64,000 nucleotides of DNA from Leptolyngbya sp. FACHB-321 (GCF_014695975.1 NZ_JACJPI010000012.1:98043-162042), one strand, 5' to 3'; shown: positions 36,601-46,256, numbered from the stretch's first letter. Notes: generated by a model not told the origin, from the sequence alone. A program made the numbers and translations.

Positions 36601-37071
36601 GGTAGTACCAACCAACACAAAATTGAACGCTACGTTTTCCCCCATTCGTCCTGGGTAAGGCGTTGGTGTTAATGGAGCTGTGTCTCGAAACAGTAGCTCA
36701 TCAATGCCCAGGTGCCACCCAAAGCAAGATTGACTAAGGGTCAGTAGCCCAACCAGAATCACACTCAAGGCTAAACTCGTGCTCATCCAGCCCAGTCGCT
36801 TTTTTAACCGCGCCGCTCTCACCCTCGGCTCAAGCTGTAACAGCCCTAGCGACAAGCCTGCCAACAGAAAGCAGAGCGCTGTATTCGCTTTCATGGTTGA
36901 AGGGCTATTAGGATAGCCACTCTTAAGCAGTGGAATATCGTACTGCCAGCCCAGCAAAACGAGTATTGCCGACAAGAGAACAAAAACAAGACTGCCTCTG
37001 CTAAGCCACTCTGAAGAGACAACACTGGCAGTCAAAGAGGCTCGTCTTTCTAAACCTGGATTAAAACGCAT
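33676..37071 (-). CDS. PAS-rich membrane sensor histidine kinase
   Basis: An 1131-residue kinase. Residues 1-310 hold about eight hydrophobic helices (a MASE-like sensor region; examples SLVFVLLSAILVLLGWQY and IVMIATAFFSVIWRNAYLL). A coiled coil follows, then four PAS domains at about 370-490, 505-635, 640-765 and 770-890. HisKA has its His at 917 (ASHDLKEPLR), and HATPase_c spans about 1010-1130 (NLISNALKFHG, EDNGIGFEE, GTGMGLALC). The sensor ligand is unknown. It is first in a three-gene operon with a lone receiver and a GGDEF regulator, and is divergent from another giant kinase at 37462. Confidence 0.92.
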   Translation of the reverse strand: MRFNPGLERRASLTASVVSSEWLSRGSLVFVLLSAILVLLGWQYDIPLLKSGYPNSPSTMKANTALCFLLAGLSLGLLQLEPRVRAARLKKRLGWMSTSLALSVILVGLLTLSQSCFGWHLGIDELLFRDTAPLTPTPYPGRMGENVAFNFVLVGTTLCLLRQNTRSSAWLAQSLSYLIYLIALLPLMGHLFGISPTYRLITQVIAMAAPTAVAFMGLCMGLLLSRPDQGLMGIVTSPLAGGVMARSLLPWAIAIPLGINWLTFQGEQFGWYESAFGYAGRIVMIATAFFSVIWRNAYLLNQQERQQQRIKQQLEAAEQRLAFANVSLERQVAERTHELAQANDRLQCELFARTLAEERLQELAALQQAILDGANHMIIATTVDGTIIAFNAAAERSLGYAASEVVGIEPLTLIHEPTEVAQYAQVLSQEFGSPVAPGFSVFVAKARRGIVDVREWSYLRKDGSRFPILLSVTALHDSDGQLTGFLGIGSDISDRKRIEAEREQAELALRESEKRYRSVIASVAEGIVLQQADGKITTCNASAELILGLSREQMMGLTSIDSHWRVIHEDGSPFPGETHPTMMALRTGQPQSNVIMGVYKLNGSLTWISVNAQPMFHLSEAQPYAVVASFTDVTNLKQAELALRESEARFQAFMNNSPAASWITDTDGCFVFLSQTYSQMFALPTTDIVGRSIFELFDAAIAQQFIQTIQDVATTQQSVEVVESAPRSDGTIGEFLVYKFPLIDRSGQRLVGGIAIDITERRQAEEALFRREQEFRTLAENSPDIISRFDRDLRCVYVSPAVESATGLSPYVFLGKTHQALGFPVEYLQLWDACAQQVFATGTVNRFEFSLPTPHELRHYQARVVPEFGRTGAIETVLVTTRDVTEARQADTELKQLMLELERSNQELQSFAYIASHDLKEPLRTTRNFCSLLQTKCKGLLDERGQDYVDRIQKATQRMQTLIDDLLTLSRVTTDAKPFAPVVLAQVVTEVMSNLGMQFQRTGGRIEVGELPTVQGDSTQLTQLLQNLISNALKFHGEAAPVVKIYSLNSVQTERDRTYQLLIEDNGIGFEEQYRDRIFGAFERLHGRNEFEGTGMGLALCRKIVERHGGSIVAQSVVGHGSTFIVTLPMV

Positions 37072-37461
37072 AAAGATCTTCAGGCAATTCAGGGGGAAAC
37101 AGTACTACTGCCGTCAGGGGCAAGCTTAAGATGCCCAAAAACAGCGGTTTACTCTTTGCCAAGATCATGCGTCAACCCGTGTCGCTGTCTTAAGTGATTG
37201 ATGCCAAATCTAGTTCACTCAAATTTAGTGGCGCTGTCTCGCACGTATACAGCTCAATCCCTTACTTACAATGCAAGATTGGCACTACCAGGCGCTAACG
37301 AATTTTAACACTCCGCTAACAGGTGCATAAAGTACGCTAGTAATCCTCTGTTCTTGGGGATATGAGTATTAATACAACAGTTCTGCAAAACAAGCTCGGT
37401 CAAAATCCATTTCGATTAGACTTAAGGTATTTTAAGCAACGTTTAGCTAAAGGACAGGTAG
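37072..37461. other. Divergent promoter region between two histidine kinases
   Basis: About 390 bases between divergently transcribed kinase genes. A short plus-strand frame from 37362 overlaps the start of the downstream kinase in a different frame; it could be a leader peptide but has no family-like features. No clear promoter motif is defended. Confidence 0.4.
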
Positions 37462-40400
37462 ATGGGTTTAGCGAGGACTTTGCAAGCGAGATTACTGCCG
37501 AATCGATCGCTCTGGGGACTGCTCCTGCTACTTGTTGCCGGGTTTTTAGGTAATTATTTTCGATGGACTTTATTTTTTGATATTGATTTTCTGTTTGGTT
37601 CGATCGCTGTTTGGCTAGTGGTGTGCTTGTACGGAGTGCGCTGGGGCACCGTTGCGGCTTTCCTTGCTGGGCTTTGTACGTATATCATTTGGCACCATCC
37701 CTACACAACACTGACGTTTACTCTCGAAGCCCTGTTTGTAGGCTGGCTGTTTCACCGTCGGCAACAGAATAATATCGTCTTGCTGGATGCTGTCTTCTGG
37801 CTGCTTATCGGCATGCCGCTTGTGTGGTTTTTTTACGCCATCATTCTGCATGTTGATTCAACGCAAGCATTCATTATTCTCTTAAAGCAACCCGTTAATG
37901 GTGTTTTCAACGCCCTCATTGCCAGTCTGTTGCTGACGCATCTGCCGCTACATCGCTGGGTCGCTCGCCCACCCGCCATTAGCACCCTGACGCTGCAACA
38001 AACCCTTTTTAATTTGCTGGTCGCCTTTGTCATGGTGCCCACCTTACTCTTGATTGTGCTAGCAAGTCATCAAGTGGTGGATGACATTAGAATGACCGCT
38101 CAGTCAGACCTGAACGATGCCTCCCGCTACCTTACGGTTGAGGTGCGTACCTGGTATGAGCAACGGTTAGGAGCAGTGCATGAGCTTGCGAAGGTAGCAC
38201 TAGACACTGCCATTCAAAGCGGTACTTTACGTCAGGATGCAGAATTTGCTCAACGGATTTTTCCAGACTTTCAACATCTTCACGTTTTAGACGAAACTGG
38301 ACAACGCCTTTTAGATGTTGGTTATGACGCTGCCTTAGATAGCTTCGATGACAATGTTTATTTTGAGCAGTTGCAGCGATCGCCCCAGCCGTTTCTTTCC
38401 TCAGCCCGCCGACGAAACCAGTCTGCCAAGCCAACCGTACTAATCGGTGTGCCCATACGAAAAGACGGCAGGTTGATCGGTGCAGTCTTAGGTGAGCTTG
38501 ACCTAAAGTTTGTCACGACCCTCTTCCGAGCCAATGTAGGGGAGCAGGCGCTCAACATTACGCTGCTCGATCAACAACAGACGGTCGTTGCCAGCACTCA
38601 GGCTGAGTGGATTGGCGCTAAATCGTTTGATTGGCGCAAGCAGGGAACGGTGCGATCGATCGGTGACCAAACTTATCACTGGTTGCCCACAATGGGCAGT
38701 CCGTTGGTGATGGTGCAGTGGAGTCGATCGCTCTTTGTCAAAGAAGCGACCATTAGCAGTGAATTTCCCTGGGTGCTGCTGGTGCAAATGGCTGCCACCC
38801 CCCATGTAAGGCATATTGAGCAAGTGCACATCCAGAATATGGCAATCCTGCTGTTAGTGTCTGGTTTTGCTCCTATTGCCGCCTTTTTAGTCAGCCGCCA
38901 ACTGGTCAAGCCAGTCTCTCAGTTGGCTCATATCACCACTAACTTACCGGATAAATTACTCGAACAAGCACCCATTCCCTGGGCGCAGAGCCAAGTGACT
39001 GAGTTTGCCCTCCTGGCACAAAACTTTCGCTTGATGGCAGCCAGCTTGCAGCAAAAATTTGGTGAAATTCACCAGGCAAATGCAACGCTAGAGCACCGTG
39101 TACAAGAGCGAACCCAGGCGCTTCAGCAGACCAATGTTGCCTTGCAAGAAAGCGAAGAACGCTTCCGACAAATGGCAGAAAACATTCGAGAAGTGTTTTG
39201 GATGGGGTCAGTTGATAAAGATGCCCTTTTGTATATCAGCCCCGCTTATGAGGAAATCTGGGGACGTACTTGCCAAAGCCTTTTTGAGACACCGCAGTCA
39301 TTTGTTGATGCCATTCATCCAGACGATCGCCCACGGGTAATAGCTGCTTTCGCCCAACAAATTCAAGGCACTTACAGCGAGGAGTACCGCATTATCCAGC
39401 CTAATGGTTCCATCCGCTGGATTTGGGATCGAGCGTTTCCCATCTGTAATGCAGCAGGCAGAGTTTATCGGCTGGTCGGCGTCGCACAAGATATTACCGA
39501 GCGGAAACAAGCAGAGACCGTGGTGCGGCAGCAAGCAGAGCGAGAACGGTTGCTGGGTACGATCGCACTCCACATCCGGCGATCGTTAAACCTGGACGAC
39601 ATCCTCAACACGACTGTGGCTGAGATACGCGAGTTCTTGCAAACCGATCGCGTCATCGTCTACCAGTTTCAGGCCGATTGGAGCGGCATTGTCATTGTCG
39701 AGTCGGTGGCAGAAGGCTGGCAGTCAATTTGGGCTAGACAGATTAAGGATGCCTGCTTTGCTGAAATAAACGTAGAAGACTATAAACATGGGCGCACTCA
39801 AGCCATTTCTGACATCTATGCAGAGGGCTTGGCAGCTTGCTATGTTGAGCTGCTAGCCCAACTACAAGTGCGGGCAAATCTGGTTGTACCCATTCTCCAG
39901 GGCGATTTGCTTTGGGGTTTGCTAGTGGCACAGCAATGCCGCGCTCCACGCTCCTGGCAACATTCAGAGATCGACTTTCTTAAGCAGTTAGCGATTCAGG
40001 TGGCGATCGCCATTCATCAATCAGAACTCTATCAGCATGAACAGCGGCTCAATACCATACTTGAGCAACAGGTAGAAGAACGCACGGCTCAATTGCAGCA
40101 GGCATTGCGATACGAAGCACTGGTTAAACGGATGACCGATAAAGTCCGGGATAGCCTGGATGAAGCGCAAATTCTGCAAACGGCAGTGGAAGAATTGGTG
40201 CACGGTTTGGAGCTTTACGGCTGTGATACTGCCCTATTTAACTTTGAACAGGGCACGATGACGATTGCTCATTCATATACAAATGGGGCGTTTGCATCAC
40301 AGCCAGAAGTCACGCTCGCGACCCACTTTTCTGATATTTATCCACAGTTACTCAATGGGCAGAGCCTTCAGTTTTGTGAGCTAGCCCCGAAATTTATGGA

Positions 40401-41334
40401 TTCAGCCTGGCAGCCTAGCGCTATCTTTGCCTGCCCAATGATTGACGACCAAGGCGTTTTAGGTAAGCTACGGCTGTTTCGCTCTCGCAACGCAGTCTTT
40501 AGCGAACCTGAGATTCGGTTAGTCTTACAAATTGCCAATCAGTGCGCGATCGCACTCCGTCAAGCGAGGCTTTACGAGACGGCACAAATACAGGTCAAAG
40601 TGCTGGAGGAGCTTAACCAACTAAAAGATGATTTCCTGAGCACCGTCTCACATGAGCTACGCACACCCATCTCTAACATGAAGATGGCAATTCATATGCT
40701 TAAAACGCAGCCAACAGAAGAGCGCCGCGATCGCTACATGGAAATTTTGCAAAGGGAGTGTGCGAGAGAAGCCGAACTCATTAACGATTTGCTTGACCTC
40801 CAGCGATTAGCATCGGGTACGAGAGTGCTAGAACTTGAAGCGATCGTGCTGCAAGAATGGCTGGAGGAGTTGATCGAACCCTTCCAAGAACGGACTCAAA
40901 GCCGACAACAAACGCTTCGGGTCAACATCGCTCCTGGTCTATCGGTTTGGACATCTGATCGCGCTAGCCTCAGCCGTATCCTGGCGGAGCTATTGAATAA
41001 CGCCTGCAAATATACACCGCCTGGAGAAACGATCGACCTCTTCGTACAGCCAGTTAGTGCAACAACAAGCGATAACACTACAGCTCAAGGAAATTTGCTG
41101 GCGTTGCCTGCTACTCGCCTCAGGCTGAGTGTCTGTAATTCAGGCGTTGAAATTCCGGCTCAAGCACTCTCTCATATTTTTGAAAAGTTTTATCGGATTC
41201 CAGGCGGCGATCTCTGGAAGCAAGGAGGCACGGGCTTAGGGCTGGCACTGGTGCAGAAGTTAACAGAACATATTGGCGCAACTATTCAAGTAGAGAGCTA
41301 TTCTAACCGTACTTGTTTTGTCGTCGAGCTTTGA
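37462..41334 (+). CDS. Giant sensor kinase with dCACHE, PAS, DXCF-type GAF and second GAF
   Basis: A 1290-residue kinase, MGLARTLQARLLPN at the start. Residues 1-165 have about five membrane helices, then a helix near 175-200, a periplasmic-type dCACHE region (about 200-450), a membrane helix and HAMP (about 475-530). A PAS domain (about 555-680) is followed by a GAF (about 690-855) with DACF (Cys765) and, 28 residues later, Cys793-Tyr794 in LAACYVELL; this matches the two-Cys layout of DXCF cyanobacteriochromes. A second GAF (about 870-1030), HisKA (His1064, [12 protein letters not shown]) and HATPase_c (about 1150-1290, NNACKYT, GTGLGLALV) follow. No receiver gene is adjacent on this strand; the divergent operon has one. 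Light sensing is a hypothesis. Confidence 0.92.
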   Translation: MGLARTLQARLLPNRSLWGLLLLLVAGFLGNYFRWTLFFDIDFLFGSIAVWLVVCLYGVRWGTVAAFLAGLCTYIIWHHPYTTLTFTLEALFVGWLFHRRQQNNIVLLDAVFWLLIGMPLVWFFYAIILHVDSTQAFIILLKQPVNGVFNALIASLLLTHLPLHRWVARPPAISTLTLQQTLFNLLVAFVMVPTLLLIVLASHQVVDDIRMTAQSDLNDASRYLTVEVRTWYEQRLGAVHELAKVALDTAIQSGTLRQDAEFAQRIFPDFQHLHVLDETGQRLLDVGYDAALDSFDDNVYFEQLQRSPQPFLSSARRRNQSAKPTVLIGVPIRKDGRLIGAVLGELDLKFVTTLFRANVGEQALNITLLDQQQTVVASTQAEWIGAKSFDWRKQGTVRSIGDQTYHWLPTMGSPLVMVQWSRSLFVKEATISSEFPWVLLVQMAATPHVRHIEQVHIQNMAILLLVSGFAPIAAFLVSRQLVKPVSQLAHITTNLPDKLLEQAPIPWAQSQVTEFALLAQNFRLMAASLQQKFGEIHQANATLEHRVQERTQALQQTNVALQESEERFRQMAENIREVFWMGSVDKDALLYISPAYEEIWGRTCQSLFETPQSFVDAIHPDDRPRVIAAFAQQIQGTYSEEYRIIQPNGSIRWIWDRAFPICNAAGRVYRLVGVAQDITERKQAETVVRQQAERERLLGTIALHIRRSLNLDDILNTTVAEIREFLQTDRVIVYQFQADWSGIVIVESVAEGWQSIWARQIKDACFAEINVEDYKHGRTQAISDIYAEGLAACYVELLAQLQVRANLVVPILQGDLLWGLLVAQQCRAPRSWQHSEIDFLKQLAIQVAIAIHQSELYQHEQRLNTILEQQVEERTAQLQQALRYEALVKRMTDKVRDSLDEAQILQTAVEELVHGLELYGCDTALFNFEQGTMTIAHSYTNGAFASQPEVTLATHFSDIYPQLLNGQSLQFCELAPKFMDSAWQPSAIFACPMIDDQGVLGKLRLFRSRNAVFSEPEIRLVLQIANQCAIALRQARLYETAQIQVKVLEELNQLKDDFLSTVSHELRTPISNMKMAIHMLKTQPTEERRDRYMEILQRECAREAELINDLLDLQRLASGTRVLELEAIVLQEWLEELIEPFQERTQSRQQTLRVNIAPGLSVWTSDRASLSRILAELLNNACKYTPPGETIDLFVQPVSATTSDNTTAQGNLLALPATRLRLSVCNSGVEIPAQALSHIFEKFYRIPGGDLWKQGGTGLGLALVQKLTEHIGATIQVESYSNRTCFVVEL

Positions 41335-41500
41335 GCGCAAGTAGCTTATTCTTCTTTAGCAGGCAATCGCCCCTGTCCCTGCGGAAATTTAGCACAATAG
41401 ATTATGCTGAAAAACTAAGCTGGTAGGTTTATCGCTGCCAGTGGTGGTATCACAATTGGTTGGTAGTACAGTCTACGTTAAGTTTTGAGTCGAAATCCCA

Positions 41501-44500
41501 ATGAAAAGCGCCTTTCTAGAACGACTGCATCACCCCGATCGCCCCGTGATTGTTTTTGATGGCGCAATGGGTACCTCGCTGCAAACACAAAACCTGACGG
41601 CAGACGACTTTGGGGGCGCAGAGTACGAAGGCTGCAACGAATATTTAGTGTTTACCAAACCTGAAGCAGTGGCTCAGGTGCATCGCGAGTTTTTGGCGGC
41701 GGGTGCGGATGTCATCGAAACCGATACCTTTGGAGCAATGTCGATCGTCCTGGCAGAGTACGATCTGGCAGATCAGGCATATGCGTTGAACAAAGCCGCG
41801 GCAGAATTGGCAAAACAGGTTGCCGCTGAATTTTCGACTCCCGAAAAACCGCGTTTTGTGGCTGGGTCGATCGGCCCCACTACTAAGCTCCCTACACTGG
41901 GGCATATCGACTACGACACCATGAAGGCAACCGTTGCAGAGCAAGCCGACGGTCTGTACGACGGTGGTGTCGATCTATTTATTGTTGAGACCTGTCAGGA
42001 TGTGTTGCAGATCAAAGCGGCACTCAATGGCATCGAGGAAGTCTTTGCCAAAAAGGGCGATCGTAGACCACTCATGGTTTCCGTCACGATGGAGCTTCAG
42101 GGCACCATGCTGGTTGGCTCCGATATCACAGCGATGTTGAGCATTCTAGAACCCTTCCCCATTGATATTTTGGGGCTGAACTGCGCGACGGGACCCGATC
42201 GCATGGCAGACCACATCCGTTATCTCTCTGCCAACTCACCCTTCGTCATCTCCTGCATCCCCAACGCAGGCATCCCCGAAAACGTTGGTGGTCATGCTCA
42301 CTACAAGCTGACTCCAATGGAACTCCGTATGGCACTCATGCACTTTGTCGAAGATCTGGGCGTACAAGTCATTGGTGGCTGCTGCGGCACCCGTCCCGAT
42401 CACATCCAGCAGTTGGCAGAGCTGTCAACGACGTTAACGCCAAAAGCACGACCAGTTCGAGGTGAGAGGACGACCGTCTCACCCTCTCACCCTCCTACCC
42501 CCTCAACGTTTCCCTCTCCCCGTCCGCTCCTTAGCTATACGCCCTCTGCCGCCTCCATCTACAGCGCTCAACCCTACGATCAGGACAACTCTTTCCTCAT
42601 CATTGGTGAACGGCTTAATGCCAGCGGCTCCAAGAAGTGCCGCGATTTGCTGAATGCCGAAGACTGGGATGGGCTGGTTTCGCTGGCAAAAGAGCAGGTG
42701 CGAGAAGGCGCGCACATTCTAGACGTGAACGTGGATTACGTTGGGCGCGATGGTGTGCGAGATATGCACGCACTCGTGTCTCGTCTCGTCACAAACGTTA
42801 CGCTGCCGCTGATGCTGGACTCCACCGAATGGGAAAAAATGGAGGCAGGGCTGAAGGTAGCAGGTGGCAAATGCCTACTCAACTCTACGAACTACGAAGA
42901 TGGTGAAGCACGCTTTCTGAAGGTGCTGGAGTTGGCGAAACAATACGGTGCTGGGGTCGTTGTGGGCACGATCGACGAAGATGGCATGGCACGCACCGCT
43001 GAGAAGAAATTTGCGATCGCCCAACGCGCCTATCGCCATGCACTGGAATTTGGCATCCCTGCTTACGAAATTTTCTTCGATCCACTGGCACTACCCATCT
43101 CTACGGGCATTGAAGAAGACCGGGCAAATGGACGCGCCACGATCGAAGCCATCCAGCAAATGCGTGCCCAACTTCCCGGTTGCCACATTTTGCTAGGCGT
43201 TTCTAATATCTCGTTTGGCTTGAGTCCTGCAACGCGGATTGTGCTGAACTCGATGTTTCTGCATGAGGCGACCGAGGCAGGGATGGATGGGGCGATCGTC
43301 AGCGCCAGCAAGATCCTGCCCCTGGCAAAAATCGATCCCGCTCATCAAGCCGTCTGCCTAGACCTGATCTACGATCGACGACGCTTTGATGGCGATGTCT
43401 GCGTTTACGACCCGCTCACAGAATTGACGAAACTGTTTGAAGGCGTGTCTGCTAAAGATGCAAGGGCTTCTCGCGCTGCCACTGCCGCCGACCTACCGCT
43501 CGAAGAACGGCTGAAGCAGCATATCATTGACGGCGAACGCATGGGCATGGACGATCTGCTGAAGCAGGCAATGGAAACCTATCCACCGCTCCACATCATC
43601 AATACCTTTTTGCTCGATGGCATGAAAGTGGTGGGCGAACTCTTTGGCTCCGGTCAAATGCAGTTGCCCTTCGTGCTGCAATCTGCCGAAACCATGAAAG
43701 CGGCGGTCGCCTTCCTAGAGCCGTTCATGGAAAAAGAAGACTCTGGACAGGCAAAAGGCACCTTTATCATCGCCACTGTTAAAGGCGACGTACACGATAT
43801 TGGCAAAAACTTGGTGGACATTATTCTGTCCAACAACGGCTACCGCGTGATTAACCTGGGCATCAAACAGCCTGTCGATACCATCATTGAGGCATACGAG
43901 CAGCACAAACCTGACTGTATTGCCATGAGCGGTTTGCTCGTCAAATCCACTGCGTTCATGAAGGAAAACCTGCACGTCTTTAATGATCGCGGTATCACCG
44001 TCCCCGTTATCCTCGGCGGCGCAGCCCTCACGCCCAAATTTGTTCATGAAGACTGTCAGAATGCCTATAACGGTCAGGTTATTTACGGTAAAGATGCTTT
44101 CTCCGATCTCCATTTTATGGATAAGCTCATGCCTGCGAAAGCGGCAGGAGAATGGGATGATGTGAAGGGATTTTTGGGAGAGGAGACAGAAGGCAGAGGG
44201 CAGGAGGTAGAGGGAGCAGGGGAAGCAGTGGCGACAGAGGGAGTAGAGGAAGCAATTCAAAACGCTACCCCTACTCCCCACTCCCTACTCCCCACTCCCT
44301 CCATCGAAGACACTCAGCGTTCCGAGGCGATCGCTGCCGATATTCCCCGACCTACACCACCGTTCTGGGGCACCAAAATCATCCAGCCTGCCGATATTCC
44401 CTGGGATGAACTTTTCTGGTATCTGGATCTACAGGCGTTGATCGCTGGACAATGGCAGTTCCGCAAGCCGCGTGAACAGTCACGGGAAGAGTACGACGAG

Positions 44501-45169
44501 TTTCTTCAGAAAACGGTCTACCCAATTCTGGATCAGTGGAAACATCGCATTGTCGATGAGAACCTGCTCCATCCTCAAGCTATCTACGGCTACTTCCCCG
44601 CCCAGGCAGATGGTAATAGCCTTCACCTCTATACTCCCCACTCCCCACTCCCTACTCCCCACTCCCAAGACCCAATCGCTACCTTCACCTTCCCTCGCCA
44701 AAAATCCTTACGTCGCTACTGCATCGCCGATTACTACGCGCCCAAAGACTCTGGGCTCATCGATGTTTTCCCCATGCAGGCGGTGACAATGGGTGAGGTC
44801 GCTACGGAGTATGCTAAGAAGCTGTTTGACGGCAATAGCTACACCGACTATCTCTACTTCCATGGCATCGCAGTACAGATGGCAGAAGCATTAGCAGAGT
44901 GGGTACACGCCCGTATTCGTCGCGAGTTGGGCTTTGGCAGCGAAGAGCCTGACAACATTCGTGATGTGTTGGCGCAACGCTATCGAGGGTCGCGCTATAG
45001 CTTTGGCTATCCTGCCTGCCCCAATATGCAGGATCAGTACACGCTGCTAGATTTGCTGGATGCCAAACGCATTAACCTGCATATGGATGAAGGCGAACAA
45101 CTCCATCCAGAACAATCGACTACGGCGATCGTGACGTATCACCCTGCTGCTGCTTACTTTAGTGCGTAG
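41501..45169 (+). CDS. metH: Cobalamin-dependent methionine synthase
   Basis: A 1222-residue enzyme transferring methyl from 5-methyltetrahydrofolate to homocysteine via B12. Domains in order: homocysteine-binding (residues 1-310, with the zinc Cys294/Cys295 in [10 protein letters not shown]), pterin-binding (about 365-620, opening [13 protein letters not shown]), B12 cap and B12-binding (about 640-890, with His765 in GDVHDIGKN as the lower cobalt ligand) and the activation (SAM-binding) domain (about 940-1222, [13 protein letters not shown] and [14 protein letters not shown]). The linkers at residues 318-345 and 892-933 and a loop at 1044-1056 are made of in-frame low-complexity repeat sequence. 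A 160-base leader shows no convincing riboswitch. All key residues are present. Confidence 0.97.
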   Translation: MKSAFLERLHHPDRPVIVFDGAMGTSLQTQNLTADDFGGAEYEGCNEYLVFTKPEAVAQVHREFLAAGADVIETDTFGAMSIVLAEYDLADQAYALNKAAAELAKQVAAEFSTPEKPRFVAGSIGPTTKLPTLGHIDYDTMKATVAEQADGLYDGGVDLFIVETCQDVLQIKAALNGIEEVFAKKGDRRPLMVSVTMELQGTMLVGSDITAMLSILEPFPIDILGLNCATGPDRMADHIRYLSANSPFVISCIPNAGIPENVGGHAHYKLTPMELRMALMHFVEDLGVQVIGGCCGTRPDHIQQLAELSTTLTPKARPVRGERTTVSPSHPPTPSTFPSPRPLLSYTPSAASIYSAQPYDQDNSFLIIGERLNASGSKKCRDLLNAEDWDGLVSLAKEQVREGAHILDVNVDYVGRDGVRDMHALVSRLVTNVTLPLMLDSTEWEKMEAGLKVAGGKCLLNSTNYEDGEARFLKVLELAKQYGAGVVVGTIDEDGMARTAEKKFAIAQRAYRHALEFGIPAYEIFFDPLALPISTGIEEDRANGRATIEAIQQMRAQLPGCHILLGVSNISFGLSPATRIVLNSMFLHEATEAGMDGAIVSASKILPLAKIDPAHQAVCLDLIYDRRRFDGDVCVYDPLTELTKLFEGVSAKDARASRAATAADLPLEERLKQHIIDGERMGMDDLLKQAMETYPPLHIINTFLLDGMKVVGELFGSGQMQLPFVLQSAETMKAAVAFLEPFMEKEDSGQAKGTFIIATVKGDVHDIGKNLVDIILSNNGYRVINLGIKQPVDTIIEAYEQHKPDCIAMSGLLVKSTAFMKENLHVFNDRGITVPVILGGAALTPKFVHEDCQNAYNGQVIYGKDAFSDLHFMDKLMPAKAAGEWDDVKGFLGEETEGRGQEVEGAGEAVATEGVEEAIQNATPTPHSLLPTPSIEDTQRSEAIAADIPRPTPPFWGTKIIQPADIPWDELFWYLDLQALIAGQWQFRKPREQSREEYDEFLQKTVYPILDQWKHRIVDENLLHPQAIYGYFPAQADGNSLHLYTPHSPLPTPHSQDPIATFTFPRQKSLRRYCIADYYAPKDSGLIDVFPMQAVTMGEVATEYAKKLFDGNSYTDYLYFHGIAVQMAEALAEWVHARIRRELGFGSEEPDNIRDVLAQRYRGSRYSFGYPACPNMQDQYTLLDLLDAKRINLHMDEGEQLHPEQSTTAIVTYHPAAAYFSA
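42461..42530. repeat. Pyrimidine-rich repeat tract inside metH (linker 1)
   Basis: Within metH codons about 321-343, between the homocysteine and pterin domains. GGTGAGA and TCTCACC form a 7-bp hairpin at its left end, followed by CCT/CTC-rich low-complexity DNA. It encodes a Ser/Pro/Thr-rich linker. Confidence 0.65.
44178..44300. repeat. Purine-arm / heptamer-arm element inside metH (linker 2)
   Basis: About 75 bases of G/A-rich sequence, then AGCAATTCAAAACGC core, then four tandem ACTCCCY heptamers (44273-44300). The layout equals the intergenic element at 13541-13725. It encodes an acidic then Pro/Ser/Thr-rich linker between the B12 and activation domains, without breaking the frame. Confidence 0.75.
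44633..44667. repeat. Five tandem ACTCCCY heptamers inside metH (activation domain loop)
   Basis: Five perfect or near-perfect heptamers in tandem (35 bases) encoding [11 protein letters not shown]. It resembles the STRR1-type heptamer repeats described in Nostoc/Anabaena genomes. The metH frame is kept by the surrounding bases. Confidence 0.75.
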
Positions 45170-45411
45170 AGCACAAAGCTCAGAGCTGTGCCGCTTAACC
45201 CTAAGTTGGAGCGGACATTTGAAAGCCCTCAATTCTGAGTTAGATAGCCTTTGCCGCTTAACTTCAACGTTAGACATCTTCTTGATGTCTATGGATCGAG
45301 CTAGATAGATTGCAACTTGTTACATTCAATCTTTTCGATTATTGAAAATTTCAGTTTTTCTCGTTTGTGTCATGTCACATTGAACTCAACACAATTAAGG
45401 AGTAGTTTTCA

Positions 45412-45786
45412 ATGAGTACCCTGTATGACAAGCTCGGTGGTGCAGCGGCGGTTGATATAGCTGTAGAAAAGTTTTATGAAAAGGTTTTGGCAGATGAGCG
45501 CGTTCAGCATTTCTTTGCTCATACCGATATGCAACAACAGAAACAGCATCAAAAAGCCTTTATGACCTATGCTTTTGGTGGTGCTAAACACTGGAATGGT
45601 AGCCCTATGAGAGAGGCACATAAAGAACTAGTAGCCGAGATGGGCTTAACCGATCGTCACTTCGATGCGATCGCTGAGGATTTAGTTGCCACCTTAGTTG
45701 AGTTGGAAGTGCCGCAAGCCTTAATTGATGAAGTTGTGCAAATTGTAGGTTCTGTTACTCATCGAAATGATGTTTTGAATCGCTAA
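45412..45786 (+). CDS. glbN: Group 1 truncated haemoglobin (cyanoglobin)
   Basis: A 124-residue 2-on-2 haemoglobin of group 1. It starts MSTLYDKLGGAAAVDIAVEKFYEKVLAD and has FFAHTDMQQQKQHQKAFMTYAFGG (helices B-E, Phe-Gly-Gly motif) and MREAHKELVAEMGLTDRHFD, with the proximal His in the F-helix AHKELV segment. It binds haem and oxygen or NO; in cyanobacteria GlbN protects against reactive nitrogen or oxygen. A strong AAGGAG lies before the ATG. It is transcribed alone, 240 bases after metH. Confidence 0.93.
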   Translation: MSTLYDKLGGAAAVDIAVEKFYEKVLADERVQHFFAHTDMQQQKQHQKAFMTYAFGGAKHWNGSPMREAHKELVAEMGLTDRHFDAIAEDLVATLVELEVPQALIDEVVQIVGSVTHRNDVLNR

Positions 45787-46256
45787 ATTAGAAAGGTAGA
45801 AATAGTAAACCTGCTAAGGTCATCATTCAATACTGGCAGAAAGATAATAAGGTCTAATAATATCGCCGTAGCAGACAGCGCCTTGAGCAGCATGGGTAAC
45901 GTTTGTACTCCAAGTGCGATCGCCCACCTCATCAGTTAGGTTAAAGTATGAAACCCAGCATCTAAGCCTAGAGCGAATGGACGTTGAGTTTCGCCCTACT
46001 GATGGGTGATTAGCTACAGGCTCAAGTCGGCTCAACCTAACCTACGGCGAGAGGGGCTAAGTACAATCGCCTGCTAGCTACTTTAGTACGTAGGGAGTGT
46101 GGGTCGATCGCGCTCATTCCATCAAAGCGCTAGAATTATTTTCTCAATTCTGAAAGATTCCATACATTTAACCTTTCTGTTTAGGGAGAGAGTTAGACTG
46201 ACAAGAAAGTTGGGAAGCTTAAATTATGAAGATTTGTCTGTAGCCTGGAAAACCGT
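45787..46256. other. Intergenic region, no secure gene
   Basis: About 470 bases. A 70-codon minus-strand frame at 45823-46035 has partly protein-like sequence but no family I know and no good ribosome-binding site, so I do not call it. Otherwise only presumed promoter DNA for the kinase at 46257. Confidence 0.4.

Noticed and set aside
37362..37553. 63-codon plus-strand frame overlapping the kinase start
   Set aside because: Different frame from the kinase, no family; could at most be a leader peptide.
41335..41500. Possible cobalamin riboswitch upstream of metH (GCCAGTGGT segment)
   Set aside because: Only a loose match to a B12-box-like string and the leader is too short for the known architecture.
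45823..46035. 70-codon minus-strand frame with partly protein-like sequence
   Set aside because: No known family and poor start context; may be a decayed remnant but evidence is too weak.
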